64,000 bases of DNA, from the NCBI RefSeq assembly GCF_021284745.1, contig NZ_CP089925.1, forward strand, positions 2,417,001-2,481,000, read 5' to 3'. The DNA comes from Lysobacter sp. KIS68-7. Its GTDB lineage: Bacteria > Pseudomonadota > Gammaproteobacteria > Xanthomonadales > Xanthomonadaceae. The notes beneath the pieces are model-generated. The model made no database searches. It was given only the letters and a program-made list of their open reading frames with translations, and was not told the DNA's origin. The stretch's first letter is position 1; every line of letters starts with the position of its first letter. The position numbers and the translations under genes are program-made. Of this stretch, positions 15,494-24,583 are shown piece by piece.

Positions 15494-16408
15494 ATGGCGC
15501 TGGGTGACACCTGGCGCGAGGGCCCGGCGAAACAGGCGATCGTGGCGTTCGTCGAACGCACCACGACGCCGGGTTCGCCGGACTTCATCGCGCCGGCGGA
15601 CCGCATCGCCGTGTTCGACAACGACGGCACGCTTTGGTCCGAGCAGCCGTTGTATTTCCAGTTCCTGTTCGCGCTGGATCGCGTGCGCGCACTTGCGCCG
15701 CAGCATCCGGAGTGGACGCACACCGAGCCCTTCCGCTTCGTGCTCGAAGGACATCCGGAGAAGGCGCTCGCCGGTGGGGCGGATTCGCTGCTGCCGATCG
15801 TGGAGGCGACCCACGCCGGCATGACCACCGAACAGTTCGCGCAGATCGTGCGCGACTGGATGGCCACCGCGCGCCATCCGACCAAGCATCGCCGCTACGA
15901 TTCGATGGTGTTCGCGCCGATGCTGGCGCTGATGCAGTACCTGCGCGCGAACGGTTACGGCACCTGGATCGTGTCGGGCGGCGGCCAGGAGTTCCTGCGT
16001 GCATGGGTGGAAGGCATCTACGGCATTCCGCCGCAGCAGGTGATCGGCAGCTACGCGGGACTCAAGTACGCGCCGGGCGATACGCCGACGATCCTGAAGA
16101 CCTCGCAACCCGAGCTTGTCGACGACCACGCGGGCAAGCCCGTCGGTATCCAGAGGTTCCTCGGGCGGCGGCCGGTGATGGCCTTCGGCAACTCCGACGG
16201 CGATTTCGAGATGCTCGAGTGGACGACGTCGGGGCGGGGGCCGCGCTTCGCGGCCATCCTGCACCACACCGACGCCGAGCGTGAGTTCGCCTACGACAAG
16301 GGGGCGCCAGCGGGTGCACTGGAGCGCGCGCTCGCGGAAGCACCGGCACGCAAGTGGGTGGTGATCGACATGGCGCGCGATTGGGGGACGGTCTACCCGT
16401 CGCACTGA
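15494..16408 (+). CDS. HAD-superfamily hydrolase
   Basis: 304 residues from ATG at 15494; an in-frame GTG at 15488 is an alternative. HAD motif I is DNDGTLW with Asp42 and Asp44, motif II the Ser of WIVSGGGQEF, and the late acidic motif GNSDGDFEM. The helical cap between motifs I and II makes it a class I phosphatase-like HAD. No signal peptide is seen, although it ends an operon rich in exported proteins. The substrate is unknown. It is the last gene of the eight-gene operon, and a 123-base gap follows before the GacA-like regulator. Confidence 0.88.
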   Translation: MALGDTWREGPAKQAIVAFVERTTTPGSPDFIAPADRIAVFDNDGTLWSEQPLYFQFLFALDRVRALAPQHPEWTHTEPFRFVLEGHPEKALAGGADSLLPIVEATHAGMTTEQFAQIVRDWMATARHPTKHRRYDSMVFAPMLALMQYLRANGYGTWIVSGGGQEFLRAWVEGIYGIPPQQVIGSYAGLKYAPGDTPTILKTSQPELVDDHAGKPVGIQRFLGRRPVMAFGNSDGDFEMLEWTTSGRGPRFAAILHHTDAEREFAYDKGAPAGALERALAEAPARKWVVIDMARDWGTVYPSH

Positions 16409-16531
16409 ACGCAGACGTTTCGACCCCGAATCGGCGACGCGCCTTTCCGGCGAATGCTGACGCGGTTCGCAGGCCCGTTTCCGCGCGTGCCCTTAGGCTT
16501 GCGGGACACGCAAGGAAACGGAGGATCAGGG

Positions 16532-17182
16532 ATGACGATCCGCGTGTTCGTTCTCGACGACCACGTGATGGTGCGCACCGGCATCTGCATGTTGCTCGGC
16601 ACGCAACCGGAACTCGATGTCGTGGGGCAGGCCGAGAGCGGCGAGGACGCGTTGCCGATGTTGCGCCGGCTGCGTCCGGACGTGCTGCTGTGCGACGTGC
16701 ACCTGCCGGGCATCAGCGGCCTGGAAGTCACCGAGCGCGTGGTGCGCGGCGGCTACGGCACGCGCGTGATCGTGGTGTCGGCGCAGCAGGAAGGGCCGAT
16801 GCCCCGGCGCGCGATCGAAGCCGGCGCATCGGCCTACGTCGGCAAGGCCCACGATGCGACGGAGTTGCTCCGCGCCGTGCGGGATGCGGCGCGGGGCAAG
16901 CGTTACCTCGCCAGTGGCATCGCGCAGCAGATGGCGCTGGAAGGCATCGCCGGAAACGCGCGCTCGCCGTTCGATGCGCTTTCGCCGCGGGAAATGGAAG
17001 TCGCGTTGCTGCTGATCCAGGGCTTGCGCCAGGAGGACATCGCAAAACGCTTGAGCCTGAGCGCGAAGACGATCAACACGCACAAGGCGCGTTTGTTCGA
17101 GAAGCTCGGGGTACGCGATCCCATCGCGCTCGCGCGGATGGCGAGCCGTTACGGCGTGGAGGATCCGGCCTTCGCGTGGTGA
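16532..17182 (+). CDS. gacA: GacA/UvrY-like response regulator
   Basis: 216 residues from the ATG at 16532, chosen because GGAGGAT precedes it at good spacing; frame upstream to 16454 lacks a site. Receiver with D9-D10 and phosphoacceptor Asp54 (LLCDVHLPG), then a linker RYLASGIAQQMAL...SPFDALSPRE that closely follows GacA/UvrY proteins, and a LuxR-type HTH (DIAKRLSLSAKTINTHKARLFEKLGV). GacA regulators act under GacS/BarA kinases to turn on small RNAs that titrate CsrA/RsmA. No kinase is adjacent. It converges on rne with a strong hairpin between. Orthology to GacA is likely, and the symbol is given on similarity alone. Confidence 0.82.
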   Translation: MTIRVFVLDDHVMVRTGICMLLGTQPELDVVGQAESGEDALPMLRRLRPDVLLCDVHLPGISGLEVTERVVRGGYGTRVIVVSAQQEGPMPRRAIEAGASAYVGKAHDATELLRAVRDAARGKRYLASGIAQQMALEGIAGNARSPFDALSPREMEVALLLIQGLRQEDIAKRLSLSAKTINTHKARLFEKLGVRDPIALARMASRYGVEDPAFAW

Positions 17183-17187
17183 CGCAA

Positions 17188-17213
17188 GGCCCTCCCCGCG
17201 AACGGGGAGGGCC
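17188..17213. terminator. Bidirectional hairpin between gacA-like gene and rne
   Basis: A perfect 10-bp stem, GGCCCTCCCC with loop GCGAAC and GGGGAGGGCC. It sits in the 39-base gap between two convergent genes. There is no long T run on either side, but the stem is strong enough to act as a terminator or 3'-end stabiliser for both. Confidence 0.7.
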
Positions 17214-17221
17214 AGGGTGGC

Positions 17222-20200
17222 TTACGCGTTGTGCGAAGCGTCGTGCTGCGACGCGTCGTGACGTTGCGCGGCGGTGGCGGCTGCGTCTGCTTCTGCCTCG
17301 TCGGCAGCAGCCTCGTTGTCATTCGCATCGGCGACGGCTTCGGCGGCGGCCTGCGCAGGATCGGCAGGCAGCGCATCGAACAGGCCCGGCGACATCGGCG
17401 CTTCGACGTCGGACTCGACGTTGCGCGACATCGCGTCGATCACCGGCGCGGTTTCGGTCTCGCTCGATGCAAACGAGGCGGCGTGCGCGGCCGGCGATTC
17501 GACGACGGGTTCGCTCGTGGCGGCGACGGGCTCGTTCGCGACCGGCGCGGCGTCCCACGTGCCGGGTGCGATCGCGGCGGCTTCGTCTTCGCGCTGCGCG
17601 GCGGATTCGACGTTGCCTTCCATGCCCGACGGCGTGCGTTCGACGTCGTGGTCGCTCGGCACCGGCGCGAAGTCGGCATCGTGCGCGGCGGCCTGGGCGG
17701 GCGCGGCGGCGGCTTCGGCCGGCTGCGTGGGCGAGGGCTCGATGCTGTCGAACGCAGGCATCGCGGCCACCACCGGCGCCACGATCGCGGTCGCGGCGAT
17801 GGCCGGGGCGATGCGCTCTTGCGAGGCACGCTCCTGCTTCACCGGCGGCGCGGGCGGCAGCGTTTCGTCGTCGAAATCGAACTCGGGCTGCGAGCGATGC
17901 TGCGCGGCGACCGTACCGGTTTCGAACTCTTCGGCTTCGGCATCCAGATCGTGCGCGAGCGCGTCGGTGGCGACTTCGCCCTCGGCGCCGCCATGACCGC
18001 GACGACGACGACGACCCCCGCGACGTCCACGGCGGCGACGGCCCGTGCCATCACCCTCGGCGCCTTCGGTCGCGGCGTCGGTGCGCGGCGTTGCGGTGGC
18101 ATCCGCATCGACGGCCTGGGCGGCGTCGATGGCCGGGGTGGCGTCGATGTTCACGGCAGCCTGCGTTGCGGCCGCAGCCACCACCGGCGTGGCAGCGGCC
18201 GGTGCCGCTGCGGCCTTGGCTTCCGCCGCCTGCTTCTCGGCCAGCTTCTCGGCCTGGCGTTGCTGCTCGGCCTGGCGCTGCTGTTCCTTGCGGGCCTGCG
18301 CTTCGGCGCGCTGCTTTTCCGCCCGCTGCTGCTGTTCGAGGCGCTGCTCTTCCGTCAACTGCGGCTTCGGCTGCTTCTGTTGCTGTTGTTGCTGCTGCTT
18401 CTGCTGTTGCTGCGGCTGCTTCTGCTGCTGGCCGTCGTTGCGCGGCTGCTTCTGCTGTTGCGGCTGCTGCTGGCCACGCTCGCGACGTTCATCGCGACGG
18501 CCCTGCTGTTGGCCACGACCGCCACGCTGGTCGCGCTGCTGGTCGCGACGCCCTTCGCGTCCACCGCGGCGCTCGTCCTGCGGACGCGCGGCCGGGGCCG
18601 GCGCTTCCTGCGCGGGCGCGCCGAACAGGCGCTTGAGCCAACCGGTGAAGCCGCCGCTGGCGGCAACCGGCGCCACGACCGGCGTGACGACCGGTGCCGG
18701 CGCGAGCTTGGCTTCCTCGCGCGGTTCCTCGCGCACCGGCGCGGGCTGCGCGGGACGCACGTTGGTGACGGCCGGGAGGTTCGGGATGTTGAGGTGCGCC
18801 TTGGTCAACGCATGCGTGGCGAGCTTGCGCGGCGTGCCGCGCTGGTAGCTCGGCTTGCTGCTTTCTTCGCCGAGTTCGTTCTCGCGGATGCGGGTGACTT
18901 CGTAATGCGGCGTTTCGAGCTGGTCGTCGGCGACGATGACGATCGGCGCGTCATGGCGCTGTTCGATCTCGCCCAGGGCGCGACGCTTCTCGTTGAGCAG
19001 GTAGTTGGCGATCTCGGTCGGCGCCTGCACCAGCACCTGGCCAGTGTTTTCCTTCATCGCGTGCTCTTCGGCCACGCGCAGGATGGACAGCGACAGCGAT
19101 TCGACGCTGCGCATGCGGCCGTGGCCGTCGCAGCGCGGGCACACCAGCTGGCTGGATTCGCCCAGGCTCGGGCGCAGCCGCTGGCGCGACATCTCCAGCA
19201 GGCCGAAGCGCGAGATGCGGCCCAGCTGCACGCGCGCACGGTCGTACTTCAGCGCGTTCTGCAGCTTGTTCTCGACTTCGCGCTGGTGCTTGTTCGACGC
19301 CATGTCGATGAAGTCGATGACCACCAGGCCACCCAGGTCGCGCAGGCGCAGCTGGCGCGCAACTTCCTCGGCGGCTTCCAGGTTCGTCTGGAACGCGGTT
19401 TCTTCGATGTCGCCGCCCTTGGTGGCGCGCGCGGAGTTCACGTCGACCGCGGTCAGCGCTTCGGTCTGGTCGATCACCAGGGCGCCGCCGGAGGGCAGGC
19501 GGACGGTGCGCTCGTACGCGTTCTCGATCTGCGATTCGATCTGGAAGCGGTTGAAGAGCGGGGTGTCGTCCGTGTAGTGCTTGAGCTTGCGCAGGTTGTG
19601 CGGCATCACCTGCTGCACGAACTCGCGGGCTTCGGCGTACATCTCGTCGGTGTCGACGAGGATCTCGCCGATGTCGGCGCGCATGTAGTCGCGCAGGGCG
19701 CGGATGATCAGGCGCGATTCCTGGTAGATCAGGAACGGCGAGGGCTTGGTCAGCGCGGCTTCGGCGATGGCCTTCCACACATGCAGCAGGTAGTCCAGGT
19801 CCCACTGCAGCTCTTCGGCATCGCGGCCCACGCCGGCGGTGCGGATGATGACCCCCATGTCGTCGGGGATCTGCAGCTTGTCCATCGCTTCCTTGAGCGC
19901 GGCGCGGTCGTCGCCTTCGATGCGGCGCGAGACGCCGCCGGCGGTCGGCGAGTTCGGCATCAGGACCATGTAGCGGCCCGCGAGCGAGATGAACGTGGTC
20001 AGGGCCGCGCCCTTGTTGCCGCGTTCTTCCTTGTCGACCTGGACGACGATCTCCTGGCCTTCCTTCAACAGCTCGCGCAGCGACGCCTTGTTCGGGTCGA
20101 CGCCGGACTGGAAGTAGTCGCGGGAGATTTCCTTCAGCGGAAGGAAGCCATGGCGCTCGCCGCCGTATTCGACGAAGGCGGCCTCAAGCGAGGGCTCGAG

Positions 20201-20344
20201 GCGGGTGATGCGGCCCTTGTAGATGTTGGACTTCTTCTGTTCCTTCGACGGTTGTTCGATGTCGATGTCGTATAGGGTCTGGCCGTCGACGGTCGCAACG
20301 CGCAGTTCTTCCGCCTGCGTTGCGTTGATGAGCATTCTCTTCAT
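17222..20344 (-). CDS. rne: Ribonuclease E
   Basis: 1040 residues. The catalytic half is clear: S1 RNA-binding domain (about 37-120), 5'-sensor and DNase-I-like region with catalytic Asp301 and Asp344 (VIDFIDM), and the zinc-link CPRC at 402-405 that joins subunits. Residues beyond about 560 are low complexity: an Arg/Gly/Gln-rich stretch, long Gln runs, KQ/RAEAQ coiled-coil-like repeats, an Arg-rich patch ([21 protein letters not shown]), and an acidic/Ala-rich tail. That half would scaffold a degradosome and bind RNA. It cuts single-stranded AU-rich RNA in rRNA, tRNA and mRNA turnover. A 419-base region separates it from rluC. Confidence 0.98.
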   Translation of the reverse strand: MKRMLINATQAEELRVATVDGQTLYDIDIEQPSKEQKKSNIYKGRITRLEPSLEAAFVEYGGERHGFLPLKEISRDYFQSGVDPNKASLRELLKEGQEIVVQVDKEERGNKGAALTTFISLAGRYMVLMPNSPTAGGVSRRIEGDDRAALKEAMDKLQIPDDMGVIIRTAGVGRDAEELQWDLDYLLHVWKAIAEAALTKPSPFLIYQESRLIIRALRDYMRADIGEILVDTDEMYAEAREFVQQVMPHNLRKLKHYTDDTPLFNRFQIESQIENAYERTVRLPSGGALVIDQTEALTAVDVNSARATKGGDIEETAFQTNLEAAEEVARQLRLRDLGGLVVIDFIDMASNKHQREVENKLQNALKYDRARVQLGRISRFGLLEMSRQRLRPSLGESSQLVCPRCDGHGRMRSVESLSLSILRVAEEHAMKENTGQVLVQAPTEIANYLLNEKRRALGEIEQRHDAPIVIVADDQLETPHYEVTRIRENELGEESSKPSYQRGTPRKLATHALTKAHLNIPNLPAVTNVRPAQPAPVREEPREEAKLAPAPVVTPVVAPVAASGGFTGWLKRLFGAPAQEAPAPAARPQDERRGGREGRRDQQRDQRGGRGQQQGRRDERRERGQQQPQQQKQPRNDGQQQKQPQQQQKQQQQQQQKQPKPQLTEEQRLEQQQRAEKQRAEAQARKEQQRQAEQQRQAEKLAEKQAAEAKAAAAPAAATPVVAAAATQAAVNIDATPAIDAAQAVDADATATPRTDAATEGAEGDGTGRRRRGRRGGRRRRRGHGGAEGEVATDALAHDLDAEAEEFETGTVAAQHRSQPEFDFDDETLPPAPPVKQERASQERIAPAIAATAIVAPVVAAMPAFDSIEPSPTQPAEAAAAPAQAAAHDADFAPVPSDHDVERTPSGMEGNVESAAQREDEAAAIAPGTWDAAPVANEPVAATSEPVVESPAAHAASFASSETETAPVIDAMSRNVESDVEAPMSPGLFDALPADPAQAAAEAVADANDNEAAADEAEADAAATAAQRHDASQHDASHNA

Positions 20345-20763
20345 TTTGCGTTCCTCGCGCGCTGTCGCACGCGGAACGCCGTGGGCGTTCGCCTCTGGAT
20401 ACCGCTACGCGTCGCGCGTCCGCAAGGCGGCACGCGTCGCGCTTCGATGTATGCCAGCGCTACGACACCACGGCAGGCCGCGGGAGCGCTTGTGTTGCTT
20501 TTCCAAATTTGCGGGCCGGCGGCCGCGGGGCGGGGGTGCCTTTCGCGTCGCACGGGTCGTTGTTCAGCGCCGATGTCTGACGCATCGGGCGATGGAAGGG
20601 CCTGCCGACGTGCCGCTAACATGGCCGCCCCGGGGGCGGTGGTCGCGCACGACGCCGGGAATCGTGGGAGGCGGGCTTTCGGCCCGAAGCGCCTATTGGC
20701 GCAATCTCCCTGCGAAATCAAACCCTTACTTCGCGCGGCGAGTGTAGCAGGTCAAAGGCGACG
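20345..20763. other. Long divergent region between rne and rluC; probable rne 5' UTR
   Basis: A 419-base gene-free stretch. In many proteobacteria rne has a long 5' UTR through which RNase E autoregulates. Here I see a 7-bp hairpin (GAACGCC-n3-GGCGTTC, 20374-20390) close to the rne start and a direct repeat ACGCGTCGCGC at 20407-20417 and 20432-20442. For rluC, TGTAGC at 20742-20747 is a possible -10. I see no convincing small gene in it. Confidence 0.5.
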
Positions 20764-21729
20764 ATGGACCCCACCGATACCCCCCCAGGTCGCCCCGCGG
20801 CGCCCGCGCGCACCGTCCGCGTCTCCGACGACCGCGAGGGCCAACGGCTGGACAACTTCCTGCTTGGCCAGCTCAAGGGCGCGCCGCGGTCGCTGGTCTA
20901 CAAGCTGGTGCGCTCCGGCCAGGTCCGCGTGAACGGCGGCCGGGCCAAGGCCGAGCGCAAGCTCGAGGCCGGCGACGAGGTCCGCATCCCGCCCGTGCGC
21001 TTGGACGCGCCGGCCGACAAGGGCACGCCGGCCAAGGGCCTGCTGGCGGCCATGGAGGCGAGCATCGTCTTCGAGGACGCCCGGCTGCTGGCGATCAACA
21101 AGCCCTCGGGCGTGGCGAGCCACGGCGGCAGCGGCATCGGCTTCGGCGCGATCGAAACCATGCGCGCCCTGCGTCCGAAGGAGACGCTCGAACTGGTGCA
21201 CCGCCTCGACCGCGACACCTCGGGCCTGCTGGTGATGGCAAAGAAGCGCTCGGCCCTCACCGAGTTGCAGGCCCTGATGCGCGAGGAGGGCGGCATCGCC
21301 AAGCGTTACCTCGCGCTGCTGGTCGGCCGCTTGCCCGACGGCACCATGAGCGTGGATGCACCGCTGCACATCGGCCTGCGCCAGGGCGGCGAACGCCATG
21401 TGCAGGTGAACGCAGGGGGCAAGCCCTCGCTGAGCCACTTCAAGGCACTCGAACGGCGCGGCGGCATGTCCTATTGCGAAGTGCGCATCGAGACCGGCCG
21501 CACGCACCAGATCCGCGTGCATGCGCAGCACATCGGCCATCCGATCGCGGGGGACGACAAATACGGCGACGAAGCGGCGAACAAGCGCCTGCGCGACCAG
21601 GTCGGGCTCAAGCGCATGTTCCTGCACGCATCGACGCTGGAATTCGCGCTCGACGGCGGGCGCGCACCGTACCTGCTCAATGCGCCGCTGGCGTCGGAAC
21701 TCGTCGACGTGCTGGATCGCTTGCGCTGA
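20764..21729 (+). CDS. rluC: 23S rRNA pseudouridine synthase RluC
   Basis: 321 residues. An N-terminal S4 RNA-binding domain (about 25-80, RLDNFLLGQLKGAPRSLVYK) precedes the RluA-type catalytic domain with the HRLDRDTSGLL motif, catalytic Asp149. The C-terminal GRTHQIRVHAQHIGHPIAGDDKYG block is typical of the family. RluC isomerises U955, U2504 and U2580 (E. coli numbering) of 23S rRNA. The divergent pairing with rne is the same as in E. coli and supports RluC rather than RluD. The stop is three bases from the end of the convergent pterin dehydratase gene. Confidence 0.96.
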   Translation: MDPTDTPPGRPAAPARTVRVSDDREGQRLDNFLLGQLKGAPRSLVYKLVRSGQVRVNGGRAKAERKLEAGDEVRIPPVRLDAPADKGTPAKGLLAAMEASIVFEDARLLAINKPSGVASHGGSGIGFGAIETMRALRPKETLELVHRLDRDTSGLLVMAKKRSALTELQALMREEGGIAKRYLALLVGRLPDGTMSVDAPLHIGLRQGGERHVQVNAGGKPSLSHFKALERRGGMSYCEVRIETGRTHQIRVHAQHIGHPIAGDDKYGDEAANKRLRDQVGLKRMFLHASTLEFALDGGRAPYLLNAPLASELVDVLDRLR

Positions 21730-21732
21730 GCG

Positions 21733-22074
21733 TCAGCCCGAGAGCGCTTCGGTCTTTGCCGCGAGGATGAAGTCGTTCTCGCTCAGACCGCCGACATCGT
21801 GCGTGGAGAAACGCACGACGCAGCGGTTGTAGTGCACGCCCAGGTCGGGATGGTGGTCTTCGCGGTTGGCGATGAAGGCCAGCGCGTTCACGAAGGCCAT
21901 GGTCCGGTAGTAATCGGGGAACTTGAAGGTCTTCACCAGCGCATGGCCGTCTTCGGCGAGCTCCCAGCCGGGCACCTGCGGCAGGAGTTCGCGCACGCGG
22001 GCTTCGGAGAGCTTGTGCTCGCTGCCCTTGCGGGGGGTGCAGTGGGCGTCGGCGAGTGCGATCAGATCGGACAT
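21733..22074 (-). CDS. phhB: Pterin-4a-carbinolamine dehydratase
   Basis: 113 residues, typical for the PCD/DCoH family. Active-site histidines appear in the [22 protein letters not shown] block (split, about 75-96), and the W of VPGWEL and F of [16 protein letters not shown] fit the fold. It dehydrates 4a-hydroxytetrahydrobiopterin to recycle the cofactor of phenylalanine hydroxylase. No phhA is in the window, so it may also serve as a general pterin enzyme. It is divergent from nfuA. Confidence 0.93.
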   Translation of the reverse strand: MSDLIALADAHCTPRKGSEHKLSEARVRELLPQVPGWELAEDGHALVKTFKFPDYYRTMAFVNALAFIANREDHHPDLGVHYNRCVVRFSTHDVGGLSENDFILAAKTEALSG

Positions 22075-22173
22075 GGGGTGCTAGCTCCGCAGCGCCATCC
22101 GGCGCGAATGAACGAGAACACATCGGGCGTGGTGGTCGGGTGGACCCGCCTCGGCGGTTTCACCCAAGGCGTC

Positions 22174-22179
22174 TAGAAT
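22174..22179 (+). promoter_or_regulatory. -10 box giving a probable leaderless nfuA message
   Basis: TAGAAT, a near-consensus sigma-70 -10, ends seven bases before the nfuA ATG. No Shine-Dalgarno sequence fits between. Transcription is expected to start at about the A of the ATG. Confidence 0.45.
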
Positions 22180-22186
22180 AGCCCGC

Positions 22187-22780
22187 ATGATCCAGCTCTC
22201 CGAATCCGCCCAGGCGCATTTCCGCCGCCTCATCGAACGCGAAGCCCTGCCGGGGCTCGGCGTTCGCCTCTCTGCCATGCATCCCGGCACGCCGCGCGCC
22301 GACGTGCGCCTGGAGTTCGCCGAGCCGGCCGACCTGACCGGCGACGAATGGGCGATCGACTGCGACGGCTTCACGCTGTGGATCGAAGGGGCGAGCGCGT
22401 CGTACCTGGACGCGGCCGAGATCGACTACGTGCAACAGGCCACCGGTGGCCAGTTGCAGATCCGCGCCCCGAAGATCAAGGGCGAGGCGCCTGCGGAGAC
22501 CGCATCGCTGGTCGAGCGCGTCCGATGGGTCGTCGAACACGAGGTCAATCCGCAACTCGCGCAGCACCGCGGGCACGTGGGCGTGGAAGAGGTGACGGCC
22601 GATGGTGTCGTCTACCTGCGTTTCGGTGGTGGATGCCACGGATGCGGGATGGCGGACGTGACGCTCAAGCAGGGAATCGAGAAAACCTTGCTGACGCGCG
22701 TGCCCGGCGTCACCGCGGTGCGCGACGCGACCGACCATGCGACCGGCGCGGCGCCCTACATTCCCCGCGACGCAGCCTGA
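22187..22780 (+). CDS. nfuA: Fe-S biogenesis protein NfuA
   Basis: 197 residues. The first half (about 1-100) is a degenerate A-type (IscA-like) domain lacking the cluster cysteines, and the second half is an Nfu domain with GGGCHGCGM, Cys150 and Cys153, which bind a 4Fe-4S cluster at a dimer interface. NfuA carries clusters to target proteins and is important under oxidative stress or iron limitation. The start ATG has no Shine-Dalgarno site but follows a good -10 box. The next gene starts 16 bases later. Confidence 0.96.
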   Translation: MIQLSESAQAHFRRLIEREALPGLGVRLSAMHPGTPRADVRLEFAEPADLTGDEWAIDCDGFTLWIEGASASYLDAAEIDYVQQATGGQLQIRAPKIKGEAPAETASLVERVRWVVEHEVNPQLAQHRGHVGVEEVTADGVVYLRFGGGCHGCGMADVTLKQGIEKTLLTRVPGVTAVRDATDHATGAAPYIPRDAA

Positions 22781-22795
22781 CGGCCGCCGGCGCGC

Positions 22796-24517
22796 GTGTT
22801 CTCCGCCGCCGACATCATCGAAGCGCTGACGCAACGGCGTCGGCTCAAGTCCATCCGTCCCGAAACGCCTGGGCAACTGCCGCCCGGGTGGAAGTCGTGG
22901 CTGGAGGGCATGTCCACCTCGCACCACGCGGTGCGCGGTGCGCTGCCGCAGGAGGTGATCGCCGAACTCGCGCAACGCGAGCTGGCGCATCCTCCCGCGC
23001 GCAGCGGCAGCCTCAATCGCTGGCAGGCCTTCGCCACCTTGTGGCGCCAGGAATGGCACGGGCCGATCCGCGAAGAACGCGGGATCCGCCTGTTCGCCGC
23101 GGCCTTCAGCGCGGTGTTGCATGTGTTCCTCGGAATCCTGCTGATGTGGCTCGCGTACGTGCACGTGCCGCCGCCGGCGGCGGAGCAGGGCGAGAACGTG
23201 GTGCAGGCGGAATTCATCGGCGTAGGCACGCCGGAAGAAACCGGAGGCGGTGCGCCGCAAGGCCCGAAGCCCGAGCCGCAGGCCGCGCCGGCACCCGCCG
23301 CTGCACCGCAGGCGGCGCAGCAAACGCCGCGCGAAGCACCGGCGCAACCCGCGCCACCGCAACCTGCGCCGCAGGAACCGCAACCGCCGCAACCTCCGGT
23401 CGAACCACCGCCGGTCGCCGCGCAACCCGAGCCTGAGCCCACGCCCCCTGCGGAAGTGCCGCCTGCGCCGCAACCCTTGCAGGTCACGCAGGTGCCGCAA
23501 CCGGATACGACCTTCGTGCTGCCGCCACCGCGTCCGCGCGAAGCGAACGTGCCGGAACGCGAAATCACCGTGCCCGAAGTGCGCGCGCCCACCGAACGCA
23601 TCTCGCGCGTGCAGCGTCCGACGCAGGAGCGCATCGAAGTCGAGCGCATCACCACGCAACCCACGCAAGTGTCGACCTTGCGCGCAGAGGAATCGGCGCG
23701 GCTGTCGCAAGCGCAGGCCGTGCAGGCGGTGCAAACGCCATCGCGCGAAATCAACGTGCCTTCCGTGAACGCGCAATTGCGCGAGATCCCGATGCCATCG
23801 CGCGGCACGACGCCCAACGCGCAACCCGGAACATCGACGGCGCCCGGGCAGGCCACCGCGCCCGGAACGAGCACTGCGCCGCCTTCGGCCGTCGCAGGCG
23901 GTCCGCCGGCAGCGGCACCGGGAACGGGCGTCACACCGGGTGCGCAGCCGGGCGCAGGCACCACGCCCAACGCACCGCCGGGCGCAAACCCGACGCTGCA
24001 ACGCGGCGACGACTGGGGCGTGGGCACGCGCAATCGTCCGGGCGGCCAACCGGGCGCGCCGGGCACCGCGCCGGGCATCTTCAACAACAACGGCACGCCG
24101 AACATCGGCGAGCCGCCGAACCCGGGCCAGAACGCACCGGGCACGGTGGAAGCGCACATCGCCGACCTGGATCGCGCAGGCCAGTGGCTCAAGCGTCCGC
24201 CTTACGAATACGAGCCGACGACGTTCGACAAATATTGGCGTCCGCGCGAAACGCTGCTGCAGGAGTGGGTGCGCAAGGGCATCAAGGCCATCCGCATCCC
24301 GATCCCGGGCACGAGCAAGAGCATCTCCTGCACCATCTCCATCCTGCAGTTCGGCGGTGCGTGCGGTTTGACCGATCCGAACAAGAGCGACCAGCCCGCG
24401 AGTGCACGCCCGCCGCCGGATATTCCGTTCAAGCCCGGGCTGCAGGAAGACAACGGCAGCGTGCGTCCGCCGCCGCCCGCGCCTGCATCGACGAGCGCGC
24501 AACCGCCGGGCGCGTGA
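22796..24517 (+). CDS. Proline-rich transmembrane protein with TonB-like layout
   Basis: 573 residues from a GTG start. A cytoplasmic N-terminal part of about 100 residues (FSAADIIEALTQRRRL, WRQEWHGPIREERG) is followed by one transmembrane helix (about 104-122) and a long periplasmic region rich in Pro, Gln, Glu and Ala (about 150-440), including Gly/Thr/Pro repeats. A conserved-looking C-terminal domain (about 445-560: EAHIADLDRAGQWLKRPP, FDKYWRPRETLLQEWV) follows with two Cys (CTISILQFGGAC). The layout resembles TonB but the C-terminus does not. Xanthomonads carry a 'transmembrane repetitive protein' at this locus. Function unknown. Conserved placement after nfuA suggests co-transcription. 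Confidence 0.75.
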   Translation: MFSAADIIEALTQRRRLKSIRPETPGQLPPGWKSWLEGMSTSHHAVRGALPQEVIAELAQRELAHPPARSGSLNRWQAFATLWRQEWHGPIREERGIRLFAAAFSAVLHVFLGILLMWLAYVHVPPPAAEQGENVVQAEFIGVGTPEETGGGAPQGPKPEPQAAPAPAAAPQAAQQTPREAPAQPAPPQPAPQEPQPPQPPVEPPPVAAQPEPEPTPPAEVPPAPQPLQVTQVPQPDTTFVLPPPRPREANVPEREITVPEVRAPTERISRVQRPTQERIEVERITTQPTQVSTLRAEESARLSQAQAVQAVQTPSREINVPSVNAQLREIPMPSRGTTPNAQPGTSTAPGQATAPGTSTAPPSAVAGGPPAAAPGTGVTPGAQPGAGTTPNAPPGANPTLQRGDDWGVGTRNRPGGQPGAPGTAPGIFNNNGTPNIGEPPNPGQNAPGTVEAHIADLDRAGQWLKRPPYEYEPTTFDKYWRPRETLLQEWVRKGIKAIRIPIPGTSKSISCTISILQFGGACGLTDPNKSDQPASARPPPDIPFKPGLQEDNGSVRPPPPAPASTSAQPPGA

Positions 24518-24534
24518 TGTTCATCCGCGCATGA

Positions 24535-24562
24535 AAAAGGCCCGCATCACTGCGGGCCTTTT
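24535..24562. terminator. Bidirectional intrinsic terminator
   Basis: A perfect 12-bp stem, AAAAGGCCCGCA with loop TCAC and TGCGGGCCTTTT. It lies in the 66-base gap between convergent genes. The A tract on one side and T tract on the other let it terminate transcription in both directions. Confidence 0.9.
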
Positions 24563-24583
24563 CGTTCCAACCGGTGGCGACGA

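Noticed and set aside
18360-18480. CTG/TTG-rich tandem repeat in a GC-rich region, considered as a mobile or satellite repeat.
   Set aside because: It is the Gln-codon run of RNase E on the minus strand, uninterrupted in frame.
17231-20275. A 1014-codon plus-strand open frame across rne, with a Leu-rich run.
   Set aside because: The Leu run is the complement of the Gln codons in RNase E. No signal or domain in the translation, while rne on the other strand is unmistakable.
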